Shown: piece by piece, positions 26,869 through 35,427 of the stretch
Layout: the number at the start of each line of letters is the position of its first letter
Position numbering within the stretch: position 1 is the first letter of the stretch
DNA from: Desulfobulbaceae bacterium BRH_c16a
Lineage (GTDB): Bacteria; Desulfobacterota; Desulfobulbia; Desulfobulbales; Desulfocapsaceae
Length of the DNA stretch: 41,189 nt
NCBI GenBank assembly: GCA_000961725.1
Contig: LADS01000048.1
Coordinates: 1-41,189, forward strand
Direction of reading: 5' to 3'
Position numbers and translations under genes: made by a program
Notes under the pieces: generated by a model
Databases searched by the model: none
What the model saw: only the letters and a program-made list of their open reading frames with translations
Told to the model about the DNA's origin: nothing

Positions 26869-26965
26869 AGGCGCCATTCCAGCAAGGCGGAAGAATGTTA
26901 ACCAGCAAAGATCTAACTTGGTGGTATTGTATTATTTTCAATACAAACATTACAAGGAATCGAGT

Positions 26966-27391
26966 ATGGAACATCAATTCACTGCTTTCCTGTACCACGA
27001 ACAGGTCCTCTGGATAGCAGCCTTCACCCTTGGAGGCTTAACCTTCGCACTTGGTCCGATTGCCATCGTCTATTTGTTCATGCCTTTGAAGACCAGGCAG
27101 ATCAACAACAAGGCGCTGCAGTTCATTGAATGCGGCATGGATCCCATAGGAGACAGCTGGATACGCTACGGCGTCGTTTTCTATCTCTATGCCCTTATTT
27201 TTCTTGCCTTCGATGTAGACGTTCTTTTTCTTTTCCCTGTAGCCGTTGCTTACAACGACGCTTTGTTCGCGTCTTCATTACGGGATTTCGTCGAGATAGT
27301 TCTGTTTATCGGAATATTATCGCTCGCAATTGTTTATGCATGGATTAAGGGAGTATTTAAGTGGGAACGCAAAACATTCCTTCGTCGGTAG
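26966..27391 (+). CDS. nuoA: NADH-quinone oxidoreductase (complex I) subunit A
   Basis: NuoA is a small three-helix membrane subunit that helps shape the junction between the quinone site and the membrane arm. The 141-aa product has its helices at about residues 17-38, 70-90 and 98-120. The conserved loop [21 protein letters not shown] contains the Cys and acidic residues of the family (here split as [11 protein letters not shown] and SWIRYGVVF). The ATG at 26966 has AAGGA upstream; the open frame extends to 26918 without a better start. It is the first gene of the operon and overlaps nuoB by 31 bases. Confidence 0.95.
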   Translation: MEHQFTAFLYHEQVLWIAAFTLGGLTFALGPIAIVYLFMPLKTRQINNKALQFIECGMDPIGDSWIRYGVVFYLYALIFLAFDVDVLFLFPVAVAYNDALFASSLRDFVEIVLFIGILSLAIVYAWIKGVFKWERKTFLRR

Positions 27392-27858
27392 TTCAATTTG
27401 CTCTTGCCGACAAACTGATCAATATCGGCAGAGCCAACTCATTCTGGCCGCTTACATTCGGTATCGCCTGCTGTGCCATTGAAATGATGGCGACCGGCTG
27501 TGCAAGATTTGATATGTCGCGGTTTGGCGCTGAGGTCTTTCGGCCTTCCGCCCGACAAAGCGATGTATTGATTGTCGCCGGCACCATCACCAAGAAGATG
27601 ATGCCGGGAATCAAAACCCTGTATGACCAGATGCCCGAGCCCAAATGGGTTATCGCTCTTGGCAACTGCGCCATTTCAGGGGGTCCATTTGCTTTCGACG
27701 GCCAGTACAGTATCGTCCTGGGGGCTCACGAGTTTCTTCCGGTCGATGTGTACATCCCCGGATGTCCTCCACGCCCCGAAGCGCTTTTGCAGGGGATAAT
27801 CGAACTTGAACATCTGGTTTCAGATTGGAAGAGATGGAAGAATCCTGAGGCTGCCTGA
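27361..27858 (+). CDS. nuoB: Complex I subunit B, carries Fe-S cluster N2
   Basis: NuoB holds the terminal [4Fe-4S] cluster N2, which passes electrons to the quinone. The 165-aa product contains [14 protein letters not shown] (paired Cys), [32 protein letters not shown] and [14 protein letters not shown], giving the four cluster Cys. The start is GTG at 27361, with GGGAG seven bases upstream, inside the nuoA 3' end; the 31-base overlap suggests coupled translation. It is the second gene of the operon. Confidence 0.96.
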   Translation: MGTQNIPSSVVQFALADKLINIGRANSFWPLTFGIACCAIEMMATGCARFDMSRFGAEVFRPSARQSDVLIVAGTITKKMMPGIKTLYDQMPEPKWVIALGNCAISGGPFAFDGQYSIVLGAHEFLPVDVYIPGCPPRPEALLQGIIELEHLVSDWKRWKNPEAA

Positions 27859-27929
27859 ATTTCAGCCTTGAACCGACGAGTAGCCCACCAGCCCCAAAAG
27901 GGTTTCCAGAGTTCTTTGGAGCATTGAAC

Positions 27930-28460
27930 ATGATTTGTGAAAAAACAAAACTGGCTCTTCAGAGTCTCTTTCCGGAGCCCAAGCCGGAACCTGTAAACAT
28001 TGTTGAAGGTGCTTCCGAAGTTTCGGAAAAAAAAGGCAAAGCACCTGCTCCGCCAAGACAAGACGGCCTGCTCGAAAGGGACTATGCCATCCACGGGTAT
28101 CATCTTGACGCCCAGGTCTCCCCGGATCAGTTGCTGAAAGCTGTGTCCATACTGGACGCGGCCCAATTTTTTATTGAAAGCATCACCGGAGTCGACTGGA
28201 TAAACGACAACCAGTTGGAGGTTGTTTACGACTTCAGCCGGTATGATTTTGATGTATGCCGGGTTGTGATCAGAACAAGGATAGATCGCAGCAATCCTGT
28301 AGTTCCTACGATAACGAATATCTATGACGGAGCCAACTGGCACGAGCGGGAAACCCATGATTTTTTCGGGATCAAGTTCGACGGACACCCCCACCTGATT
28401 CCACTTCTCCTTCCTGAAGACGCAGATTTTCATCCACTCTTAAAGGATTTCAAGGCATGA
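27930..28460 (+). CDS. nuoC: Complex I subunit C
   Basis: NuoC is a peripheral-arm subunit (30-kDa family) packed against NuoD. The 176-aa product has an N-terminal low-complexity stretch rich in Pro, Glu and Lys (about residues 15-45). The conserved domain follows, with FFIESITGVDWI, VVYDFSRYDFDVCRVVIRT and the family signature WHERETHDFFGIKFDGHPHL. It ends in LLLPEDADFHPLLKDF. The ATG at 27930 has GGAG eight bases upstream; the in-frame TTG at 27924 is less likely. It is a separate gene, not fused to nuoD as in E. coli, and overlaps nuoD by four bases. Confidence 0.94.
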   Translation: MICEKTKLALQSLFPEPKPEPVNIVEGASEVSEKKGKAPAPPRQDGLLERDYAIHGYHLDAQVSPDQLLKAVSILDAAQFFIESITGVDWINDNQLEVVYDFSRYDFDVCRVVIRTRIDRSNPVVPTITNIYDGANWHERETHDFFGIKFDGHPHLIPLLLPEDADFHPLLKDFKA

Positions 28461-29575
28461 ATTCTCCAATAGTACTCCAGCCGGACGAGACTTTCATCCT
28501 CAACGTCGGTCCACAACACCCTGCAACGCATGGGGTATTGCGGGTCAAAATGGAAATGAGCGGGGAGTATATAGTCAATGCCGAAACAGTCATTGGCTAT
28601 ATCCATCGGATGCACGAAAAAATGGGGGAAGTAAAGACCTATCCGCAGTTTCTCATGAATCTCAGCCGCATGGATTACCTCGGCGCACTCGGCTACAGCC
28701 ATTGCCATGTTCTGGTTGTCGAAAAGGCATCCGGGATCGAGGTTCCGGAGCGCGCAGAATACATCCGGGCAATAACGGTGGAACTCAACCGGATAGCCTC
28801 GCACCTCTTCTGGTTCGGGGCGTTTGTCATGGATCTGGGCGGCTTCAGTCCACTGATGTACGCTTTGCAGGATCGGGAACATATCCTCGATATGCTCGAG
28901 GGAGTGACCGGGTCGCGCCTGACCTACTGCTACTATCGATTCGGCGGTCTCTACAACGACATAGACGACGATTTTATCTCTGCCGCCAGACGATTCATTC
29001 CGCGGATGCGCAAATCACTCGTAAAATACCGAAAGCTGGTGACCGGCAATGTCATCTTCAGGAAACGTCTGGAGGGGATCGCCCCCATTACTTCCGAGAT
29101 GTGCAGGAAATACGGAGCCACCGGTGCTGTCGCCAGAGGATCGGGAATCAACTTCGATGTGCGCAAGAATGAACCCTACTCGGTATATCCGGAGTTCGAC
29201 TTCGACATCCCGGTCTATCATGAATGCGATTCTCTGGCCAGATACATGGTTCGTATGGATGAAATCGAGCAGTCTCTGCGTATCGTCGAACAGGGGCTGG
29301 ACAAACTGCCGGGCGGGCCGATCATGCCCGACAAAAAACCAAAAATGATTAAACCTCCGGTAGGCGATTTTTACCAGGCGGTGGAAACCGCCCGCGGAAG
29401 CTTCGGCGTGAGACTGGTCAGCGACGGTTCGAAAAATCCCTACCGCCTTAAACTGCGCTCCCCGACCTATTCAAATATGCACCTGTTCGATGAAGCATGC
29501 CGTGGCATGATGATCATGGATGCCCTCGCTTTTATGGGAAGTCTTGATCTGGTTATCCCCGAGATAGACAGATAA
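28457..29575 (+). CDS. nuoD: Complex I subunit D
   Basis: NuoD (49-kDa family) forms the quinone pocket with NuoB and descends from the large subunit of NiFe hydrogenases. The 372-aa product has VGPQHPATHGVLRVKMEM (17-34) with the quinone-site His, IGYIHRMHEKMGE, LNRIASHLFWFGAFVMDLGG and LRSPTYSNMHLFDEACRG at the C-terminus. The hydrogenase Cys ligands are absent, as in all NuoD proteins. Overlap with nuoC is ATGA. It is of normal length for a separate NuoD. Confidence 0.96.
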   Translation: MNSPIVLQPDETFILNVGPQHPATHGVLRVKMEMSGEYIVNAETVIGYIHRMHEKMGEVKTYPQFLMNLSRMDYLGALGYSHCHVLVVEKASGIEVPERAEYIRAITVELNRIASHLFWFGAFVMDLGGFSPLMYALQDREHILDMLEGVTGSRLTYCYYRFGGLYNDIDDDFISAARRFIPRMRKSLVKYRKLVTGNVIFRKRLEGIAPITSEMCRKYGATGAVARGSGINFDVRKNEPYSVYPEFDFDIPVYHECDSLARYMVRMDEIEQSLRIVEQGLDKLPGGPIMPDKKPKMIKPPVGDFYQAVETARGSFGVRLVSDGSKNPYRLKLRSPTYSNMHLFDEACRGMMIMDALAFMGSLDLVIPEIDR

Positions 29576-29587
29576 GAGGAAAAGCTT

Positions 29588-30583
29588 ATGAGCTTAACAC
29601 TATTGAATGTCCTGTTTGCCGTCATTTCAGCCATAGCCTTTGCCGCGCTCAATGCCGCTTATCTGGTCTGGGCCGAGCGCAGAGGGGCGGCTCGCATCCA
29701 GCGCCGGCCAGGGCCTAATATCAACGGCCCGTTCGGTCTGCTCCAGCCCCCGCTCGACGGCATCAAACTGATGGCCAAGCAGTTGACGATCCCCGGCGGC
29801 GCCGACAAAGTGTTGTTTATCGCCGCCCCGGTTCTGGCGATGTTTCCTGCGATCATGAGCTTTGTGACGATCCCCTTCAGTGAGACGATCGTTGCCAAAA
29901 ACATGAATGTCGGTGTCCTGATGATTTTCGCCTTTGCCGCCATGGGCGGCATGTCCCTGGTCTTTGCCGGCTGGAGTTCGAGAAACAAGTACGCGATGAT
30001 GTCGTCAGTCCGGGCTGTTTCTCAGGCAGTCGCCTATGAGATACCAATGCTCATTACCACGATCACGGTCGTGATGATCTCCGGTTCCATGGATCTGATG
30101 GAAATCGTCAGACAGCAGAGCGGTTCCATTCTGCACTGGAATATATTTCCCATACTCGGCAATTCTCATAACATCCTGATGCCCTTTTCCTTCCTTATTT
30201 TCTTTATCTGCACCCTGGCGGAGACGAATCGGGCACCCTTTGATCTCGGGGAGGCGGAAAGCGAACTGGTCGCTGGTTTTCACACGGAATACGGCAGTAT
30301 GGGATTCGGTCTTTTCTTCATGGGAGAGTATGCCAACATCGTCATCGGTTCATGTTTGACAACCATTCTCTTCCTTGGCGGCTGGAACTGCCCATTCGGA
30401 CTTTTTCCGGGCGTCTGGTGGTTTATTCTGAAACTGTACCTGCTCATCGCCACTTTCATCTGGATACGCTGGACCTTCCCGCGCACGACCATTTACGGTC
30501 TCTTGAATCTCAGCTGGAAAATTCTCATCCCGCTCTCCCTGTTCAACCTGCTCTTTACCGCAGGACTATTAAAGGTGTTCTGA
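29588..30583 (+). CDS. nuoH: Complex I subunit H
   Basis: NuoH is the membrane subunit that meets the quinone cavity and links electron transfer to proton pumping. The 331-aa product has about eight membrane helices. It contains VWAERRGAARIQRRPGPNIN (28-47), GLLQPPLDGIKLMAKQ, the charged loop LAETNRAPFDLGEAESELVA and GFHTEYGSMGFGLFFMGEYA, which form the conserved quinone-proximal loops. Lengths and motifs are typical. It lies 12 bases after nuoD and one base before nuoI. Confidence 0.97.
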   Translation: MSLTLLNVLFAVISAIAFAALNAAYLVWAERRGAARIQRRPGPNINGPFGLLQPPLDGIKLMAKQLTIPGGADKVLFIAAPVLAMFPAIMSFVTIPFSETIVAKNMNVGVLMIFAFAAMGGMSLVFAGWSSRNKYAMMSSVRAVSQAVAYEIPMLITTITVVMISGSMDLMEIVRQQSGSILHWNIFPILGNSHNILMPFSFLIFFICTLAETNRAPFDLGEAESELVAGFHTEYGSMGFGLFFMGEYANIVIGSCLTTILFLGGWNCPFGLFPGVWWFILKLYLLIATFIWIRWTFPRTTIYGLLNLSWKILIPLSLFNLLFTAGLLKVF

Positions 30584-30584
30584 G

Positions 30585-31025
30585 ATGGTCACTTACTTCA
30601 CTGATATCTATAATGGCCTGCTGAGCCTTTTCGTCGGCATGGGGATCACCTTCAAAGAATTCTTCAAACCCACCGTCACAGTTGCCTATCCCTATGAGAC
30701 ACTGACGATGTGTGCCAGATTTCGAGGCCATATAGAACTCGTGCCGGATGAAGAAGGCAATTCCAAATGCGTCGTCTGCGGACTCTGCGAAAAAGCATGC
30801 CCTTCCGACTGCATCTCCCTTGCGGGGGAAAAGCCGGAAGGCGGGAAAAAGAAGGAACTCACCAAATACGTGCTCGATTTCACCCGATGTTCCCTCTGTG
30901 GGTCATGTGTCGAGTCATGTAATTTCGGCGCCATTGATTTTTCAAAGGAATACAATCTGGCAAGCACCAGAAAAGAAGATTTCATCTTCGATCTTCTGAA
31001 ACGTCTGGAGGAGAAGAAAAAATGA
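30585..31025 (+). CDS. nuoI: Complex I subunit I, two [4Fe-4S] clusters
   Basis: NuoI is a ferredoxin-like subunit with clusters N6a and N6b, passing electrons to NuoB. The 146-aa product has an N-terminal hydrophobic, amphipathic helix (FVGMGITFKEFF), the RFRGHIEL segment and two complete cluster motifs, CVVCGLCEKACPSDCI and CSLCGSCVESCNFGAI. With NuoEFG missing from the operon, these clusters would be the entry point for an external electron donor such as ferredoxin; that is an inference. The stop overlaps the nuoJ start by four bases. Confidence 0.96.
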   Translation: MVTYFTDIYNGLLSLFVGMGITFKEFFKPTVTVAYPYETLTMCARFRGHIELVPDEEGNSKCVVCGLCEKACPSDCISLAGEKPEGGKKKELTKYVLDFTRCSLCGSCVESCNFGAIDFSKEYNLASTRKEDFIFDLLKRLEEKKK

Positions 31026-31567
31026 ATTCGCCAATGGTTGCTTCCCCCGCCCTGCTGAGTGTCGACGGGCTTGTAGGGGTGGTGTTTTTAATAATGGTGG
31101 CAATCACCCTTATCGGTGGCCTGATCGCCTGTAATTCGGAGCGGCTGGTTCGCTCGGTTGCCGGTCTGATTGTCTGCTTTGTCGGAGTCGCCGGAATCTA
31201 CTATTTTCTCAACTCGCCGTTTGTCGCAATGATGCAGATACTTATCTATGTCGGCGCCGTCGCAGTCACAATTTCATTTGCGATCATGCTGGCAGCTCCT
31301 GAAGAAAAGAAAAAAACCGGGGTTGCCGGTCCGCTTTCCGGACCTCTCGGCTTCGGCACTGCCGCTCTTATTGCCGGTGGTTTTGCCGTCCTCGCCCTCC
31401 GAACCGAGTGGCCTGTTCAGGATAAAATCAACGATGGTTCAATCAAGTTAATAGGTATTCAACTGCTGACCGATCATTCAATGGTCTTTGAACTTATCTC
31501 AATCGTACTCCTGATCGCAATACTAGGCGCCCTGGTAATTGCCCGGGATGGGAGGGAAGACTCATGA
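31022..31567 (+). CDS. nuoJ: Complex I subunit J
   Basis: NuoJ is a five-helix membrane subunit with the pi-bulge helix near the quinone site. The 181-aa product has five hydrophobic segments. The third, QILIYVGAVAVTISFAIMLA (positions ~76-95), is the family signature. The C-terminus ends in a helix followed by IARDGREDS. It overlaps nuoI and nuoK by four bases each (ATGA). Confidence 0.93.
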   Translation: MNSPMVASPALLSVDGLVGVVFLIMVAITLIGGLIACNSERLVRSVAGLIVCFVGVAGIYYFLNSPFVAMMQILIYVGAVAVTISFAIMLAAPEEKKKTGVAGPLSGPLGFGTAALIAGGFAVLALRTEWPVQDKINDGSIKLIGIQLLTDHSMVFELISIVLLIAILGALVIARDGREDS

Positions 31568-31887
31568 TGCTTGGACTCTACAATAACCTGAACACCTTTC
31601 TTGTAATAGGTGCTTTGCTGTTCGGTATTGGCATATACGGTATTGTCACCAGGAAAACGCTCATCGGCATGCTGATCGCCGCCGAACTGATTCTTGCAGG
31701 ATCTTCCATTAATTTTATGGCCTTCAACCGATTTACCGCACCTGATCCGGTCACCGGCCAGATCTTCACCTTGTTCATTATGGCGGTTGCGGCCGCAGAA
31801 GCCGCCATCGGACTGAGTATTATCATCGCGGTCTATCGTCACTTCAAGTCGATTGACGCAGAAGACGCCGTTCAACTTCAAGGTTAG
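31564..31887 (+). CDS. nuoK: Complex I subunit K
   Basis: NuoK is a three-helix subunit related to MrpC, with two membrane glutamates in the proton path. The 107-aa product shows LIGMLIAAELILAGSSINFM with the first membrane Glu and AVAAAEAAIGLSIIIAVYRH with the second. Normal length. A second ATG at 31567 is also possible as start. Overlaps nuoJ by four bases. Confidence 0.94.
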   Translation: MMLGLYNNLNTFLVIGALLFGIGIYGIVTRKTLIGMLIAAELILAGSSINFMAFNRFTAPDPVTGQIFTLFIMAVAAAEAAIGLSIIIAVYRHFKSIDAEDAVQLQG

Positions 31888-31905
31888 TCAAGGAGCCATC
31901 GGGAA

Positions 31906-33369
31906 ATGGATTACACATTACTCTTAGCCCTGCTCATTCCACTTGTCGGTACATTGGGGGTGATGTTCAAGGGCGACAACGAGAACATCCGCGAAGGAAT
32001 ATCTTCGGTTTCTTCGATCCTCCTGCTGCTGGTTGTCGCTTCGATGATTCCCGAGGTCTGGCATGGAAAGACCCTTATCTTTCACATGTTCACCATTCTA
32101 CCGGGAGTAACGGTTACCCTGCGGGCGGATTCGATGTCGATGATCTTTGCCCTGGTGGCATCCTCCTTGTGGACAATCGCGGTATTCTACTCCATGGGCT
32201 ACATGCGGGGATTGAAAGAACATGCTCAGACGCGTTTCAATGCCTGTTTTGCCCTGGCCATCTTCGGCGCTATCGGGGTAGCCTTTTCCGACAACCTCTT
32301 CACGATGTATCTTTTTTACGAGATCGTCTCTGTCTGCACCTACCCGCTGGTGGCCCACCATCAGGATGAAGAAGGGTACAACGGTGGACGCAAATATCTT
32401 GTCTATCTTACCGCAACGGCTAAAGCCTTTCTTCTGCCGGCCATGATCCTGATCTATGTGCTGACGGGAACACTTGATTTCGCCCCGAATATATCTACCG
32501 GTATCTTCCCTGCCGATGTCAATGCAGCTCTGGTCATCATGCTCTATATTTTTTGCATCTTCGGCTTTGCCAAAAACGGGATCATGCCGTTTCATCATTG
32601 GTTGCCTGGGGCAATGGTCGCACCGACTCCCGTTTCCGCGCTGCTTCATGCGGTTGCAGTAGTCAAGGTCGGGGTTTTCTGTACAACCCGGGTCATGCTC
32701 TACGTGTTTGGCACCGATACCATGCATGCCTTGAATCTAGGCATCCCGACGGCCTATTTTGTCGGTTTCACAGTGCTTGTCGCTTCCATCATTGCTCTTT
32801 CCAAGGATAACCTGAAGGCCCGGCTTGCCTATTCAACGGTCAGCCAGCTTTCCTATATAATAATGGGTGTGGCGCTTCTTACCGATCCTGGCATCCAGGG
32901 AGGCCTTATCCACATCGTCAACCACGGGTTCTCCAAAATCACCCTGTTCTTCTGTGCCGGTGCAATCTATGTGGTCACCCACAAGAAAAACATTTCCGAG
33001 ATGGATGGCTTGGGCAAGAGCATGCCCTTTACCTTCGGCGCATTTGCCATCGCCTCGCTCAGTATGATCGGCGCCCCTCCGGTAGCCGGTTTTATCACCA
33101 AATGGAATCTGCTGATCGGCTCCGTTCAAGCTCATCAGCTTGGTATTCTCCTGCTCCTCATCGCAAGCACCATGCTCAACGCCGCCTATTTCGCTCCAAT
33201 AACCTACAGAGCGTTTTTCGGCAAATGTCCGGCTGGCGAACCCTTCACCGGTATAAAAGAAGCACCGCTGGCTATGCTGATTCCTATAGTAATTGCTTGC
33301 GCAATCTCAGTGATAATTGGTATTTTCCCCGATTTTATGTTGCACTTTGTCAAGGCGGTGACAGGATGA
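31906..33369 (+). CDS. MrpD/NuoM-like proton antiporter subunit (additional to NuoL, M, N)
   Basis: The product is 487 aa with about 14 membrane helices, of the NuoL/M/N-MrpA/D superfamily. Functional residues are in place: TMYLFYEIVSVCTYPLVAHH with the TM5 Glu, FGFAKNGIMPFHHWLPGAMV followed by APTPVSALLHAVAVVKVGVF with the TM7-8 Lys, NHGFSKITLFFCAGAI, and AGFITKWNLL with the TM12 Lys. The length fits MrpD or NuoM and lacks the C-terminal lateral helix of NuoL. It sits where nuoL normally starts, after nuoK, and is the fourth antiporter-like gene of the operon. It overlaps the next small gene by four bases. Confidence 0.9.
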   Translation: MDYTLLLALLIPLVGTLGVMFKGDNENIREGISSVSSILLLLVVASMIPEVWHGKTLIFHMFTILPGVTVTLRADSMSMIFALVASSLWTIAVFYSMGYMRGLKEHAQTRFNACFALAIFGAIGVAFSDNLFTMYLFYEIVSVCTYPLVAHHQDEEGYNGGRKYLVYLTATAKAFLLPAMILIYVLTGTLDFAPNISTGIFPADVNAALVIMLYIFCIFGFAKNGIMPFHHWLPGAMVAPTPVSALLHAVAVVKVGVFCTTRVMLYVFGTDTMHALNLGIPTAYFVGFTVLVASIIALSKDNLKARLAYSTVSQLSYIIMGVALLTDPGIQGGLIHIVNHGFSKITLFFCAGAIYVVTHKKNISEMDGLGKSMPFTFGAFAIASLSMIGAPPVAGFITKWNLLIGSVQAHQLGILLLLIASTMLNAAYFAPITYRAFFGKCPAGEPFTGIKEAPLAMLIPIVIACAISVIIGIFPDFMLHFVKAVTG

Positions 33370-33620
33370 TTGTTAATCTTATCGATTATCTGAAAGAACG
33401 AATGCAGACTGTGAAGGTCTTCGGCGCGATAGCTGTTGCAGCCATGGTCGTATGGACCATTGTCGGCGTAGACACCCATCACGCCCACACGTGGATGGAA
33501 GCTCACATCCCTGGTTTCTGGGCGATGTTCAGCGTCCTGTCATGTGTCGTACTCATTTACTTCGCACGATGGTTTGGAAAAAGCGGAATTATGACCCGAG
33601 AGGATTACTATGGAGACTAG
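33366..33620 (+). CDS. Small two-helix membrane protein inside the nuo operon
   Basis: The 84-aa product has two membrane helices (about residues 17-34 and 50-67), HTWMEAHIPGFWAMFSVLSC between and in the second, and a charged C-terminus ending in GIMTREDYYGD. Proteins of this size and ending (EDYYD-like) are familiar to me near Mrp/Nuo-type antiporter genes of anaerobes, without an agreed function. It overlaps the antiporter gene upstream (ATGA) and the nuoL-like gene downstream (11 bases), so it is firmly part of the operon. It may be an accessory subunit joining the extra antiporter module to the complex. Confidence 0.85.
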   Translation: MIVNLIDYLKERMQTVKVFGAIAVAAMVVWTIVGVDTHHAHTWMEAHIPGFWAMFSVLSCVVLIYFARWFGKSGIMTREDYYGD

Positions 33621-35400
33621 TTTCATCCATCCGTCCCTGATATTGATATTTGGAGCTCTGTTGCTCCCGCTTATCAAGGAGCCCTTCCGAAAAATTTACC
33701 TGTGTGGCGTTCCTCTCCTCACCTTCCTCGATGTGGTTTATCTCAGCTGGCATCCGGGGGTGTATGGAGTCGTCAGTTTTATGGGTGACTGGACTTTGAC
33801 TTTCGGCAGGGTAGACAACCTCTCGATGATCTTTGCTTTCATTATGGCCCTTATGGCTATCATCGGCACCGTGTACGGCCTGCATGTCAAGGATGATGTC
33901 CAGCATGTCGCCGCCTGGTGCTATGTGTCCGGAAGTCTCGGTGTTATTTACAGTGGCGATTACCTGGTACTTTTTCTCTTCTGGGAATTGATGGCATTTG
34001 CCTCGACTTTCCTGATCTGGTTCAACAAGGAGCCTGGATCGCTTGCCGCCGGCTACCGCTATTTACTGGTGCACACCTTCGGCGGGGTATTGCTGCTCCT
34101 TGGTTTTGTTCTGCGTTATCAGGTTACCGGCGATCTTTCGTTTGTTCAACTCGATGAAAACAACACTCAGCTCTTTACCTGGCTGATCATGGCGGGTCTC
34201 ATGCTCAACGCGGCTGTTCCCCCGCTTCACTCATGGCTCCCGGATGCCTATAGCAAGGCGACTGTTACCGGCGCAGTTTTCATGTGCGCCTTTACCACCA
34301 AAACAGCAGTCTACACGCTTGCCCGAGCATTTGCCGGCTTTGACATCCTCATTGTCCTTGGCGTCATCATGGCGATTTACGGTATCGTTTACGCCATGAT
34401 GGAAAATGACATCAGGAAACTGCTCGGCTGGGAAATTGTCAGTCAAGTTGGCTACATGGTAGCAGGAGTAGGTATCGGAACCGCTTTGGCCATCAATGGC
34501 ACCTGCGCCCACGCCTTTGCCCATATCCTTTATAAGGGTCTGCTTTTTATGGCTGCCGGTGCGTTGATTCATGCAACCGGAAAATCGAAATTTACCGAAT
34601 TTGGCGGCTTATACCGGAAAATGCCCAATACCCTGTTCTTTATGGTCATTGGCGGAATCTCCGTTTCAGCGTTTCCCTTCTTTTCCGGTTTTGTTTCCAA
34701 ATCGATGATTATTTCGGCAAGTTTCGAATCGCATCTTATGGTTGCAGGATTTCTCCTTACCATGGTCTCGGTTGGGACTTTTCTGGTTGCCGGTTTGCGG
34801 CTGCCCTACCTGATCTTCTTCGGCGAAGACCGCTGCAGCAAAGAAACTCAGGCAGCCGCCACCGATCCACCATGGAACATGCATATGGCAATGGCCGCCG
34901 CAGCATTTCTGTGTCTGCTCATCGGCTCCTACCTGCCCTTTCTTTACAATATGCTCCCCTACAAGGAGGTTGCCTACCATCCCTACACCGGCTACCACCT
35001 GAGTGAAACGCTGCAGATACTTGCATTCGCCGCCGTGGCTTTCATATTTCTGAAAGATAAGCTTGGCGCTCGTCCCACTATCAGTCTCGACCTTGACTGG
35101 TTCTATAGAATGTCCGGCCGGGGATTCCTCTGGCTGGCAAAAAATCCCATCCAGTGGTTGGACACCGCCTGGGGTTCTGCCTACAAGGTGGTAGGATTAT
35201 ATTCACTGATGGTCATCGCAAAATTTTCATCATGGTTTGATTGGCACGGTATCGATGGTGTAGTCGATGGAAGCGCCAGGTGCGTCAGGGCGATGGGCCG
35301 AAGAGTAGCTGTTGTCTTTCAGAGGGGGCAGATCCAGCAAACGCTTTATTATTCGATCACCTTTGCCGCCATTCTTCTAATCTCGTATGTCTGGTCATAA
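33610..35400 (+). CDS. nuoL: Complex I subunit L-like antiporter
   Basis: The product is 596 aa with about 14-16 membrane helices. The proton-path residues are present: VLFLFWELMAFASTFLIW with the TM5 Glu, PPLHSWLPDAYSKATVTGAV, TTKTAVYTLARAF, HAFAHILYKGLLFMAAGALI, and SGFVSKSMIISAS. The C-terminal part after about residue 480 (DLDWFYRMSGRGFLWLA, DGVVDGSARCVRAMGRR, RGQIQQTLYYSITFA) resembles the NuoL end, with a long amphipathic stretch before the last helix. This C-terminal extension makes it the NuoL counterpart. It starts inside the 3' end of the small gene before it. Confidence 0.88.
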   Translation: METSFIHPSLILIFGALLLPLIKEPFRKIYLCGVPLLTFLDVVYLSWHPGVYGVVSFMGDWTLTFGRVDNLSMIFAFIMALMAIIGTVYGLHVKDDVQHVAAWCYVSGSLGVIYSGDYLVLFLFWELMAFASTFLIWFNKEPGSLAAGYRYLLVHTFGGVLLLLGFVLRYQVTGDLSFVQLDENNTQLFTWLIMAGLMLNAAVPPLHSWLPDAYSKATVTGAVFMCAFTTKTAVYTLARAFAGFDILIVLGVIMAIYGIVYAMMENDIRKLLGWEIVSQVGYMVAGVGIGTALAINGTCAHAFAHILYKGLLFMAAGALIHATGKSKFTEFGGLYRKMPNTLFFMVIGGISVSAFPFFSGFVSKSMIISASFESHLMVAGFLLTMVSVGTFLVAGLRLPYLIFFGEDRCSKETQAAATDPPWNMHMAMAAAAFLCLLIGSYLPFLYNMLPYKEVAYHPYTGYHLSETLQILAFAAVAFIFLKDKLGARPTISLDLDWFYRMSGRGFLWLAKNPIQWLDTAWGSAYKVVGLYSLMVIAKFSSWFDWHGIDGVVDGSARCVRAMGRRVAVVFQRGQIQQTLYYSITFAAILLISYVWS

Positions 35401-35427
35401 CCTTATCGAACTCAAGGATCACTGGTA

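Larger units (their letters stand above)
26662..26965. promoter_or_regulatory. Divergent control region between the LysR gene and nuoA
   Basis: The 304-base AT-rich spacer holds the nuo promoter at 26840-26868, an imperfect inverted repeat at 26804-26820 and a second palindrome at 26694-26706 just upstream of the LysR start. No gene is seen inside it. The minus-strand promoter for the LysR gene could not be fixed. Confidence 0.6.
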
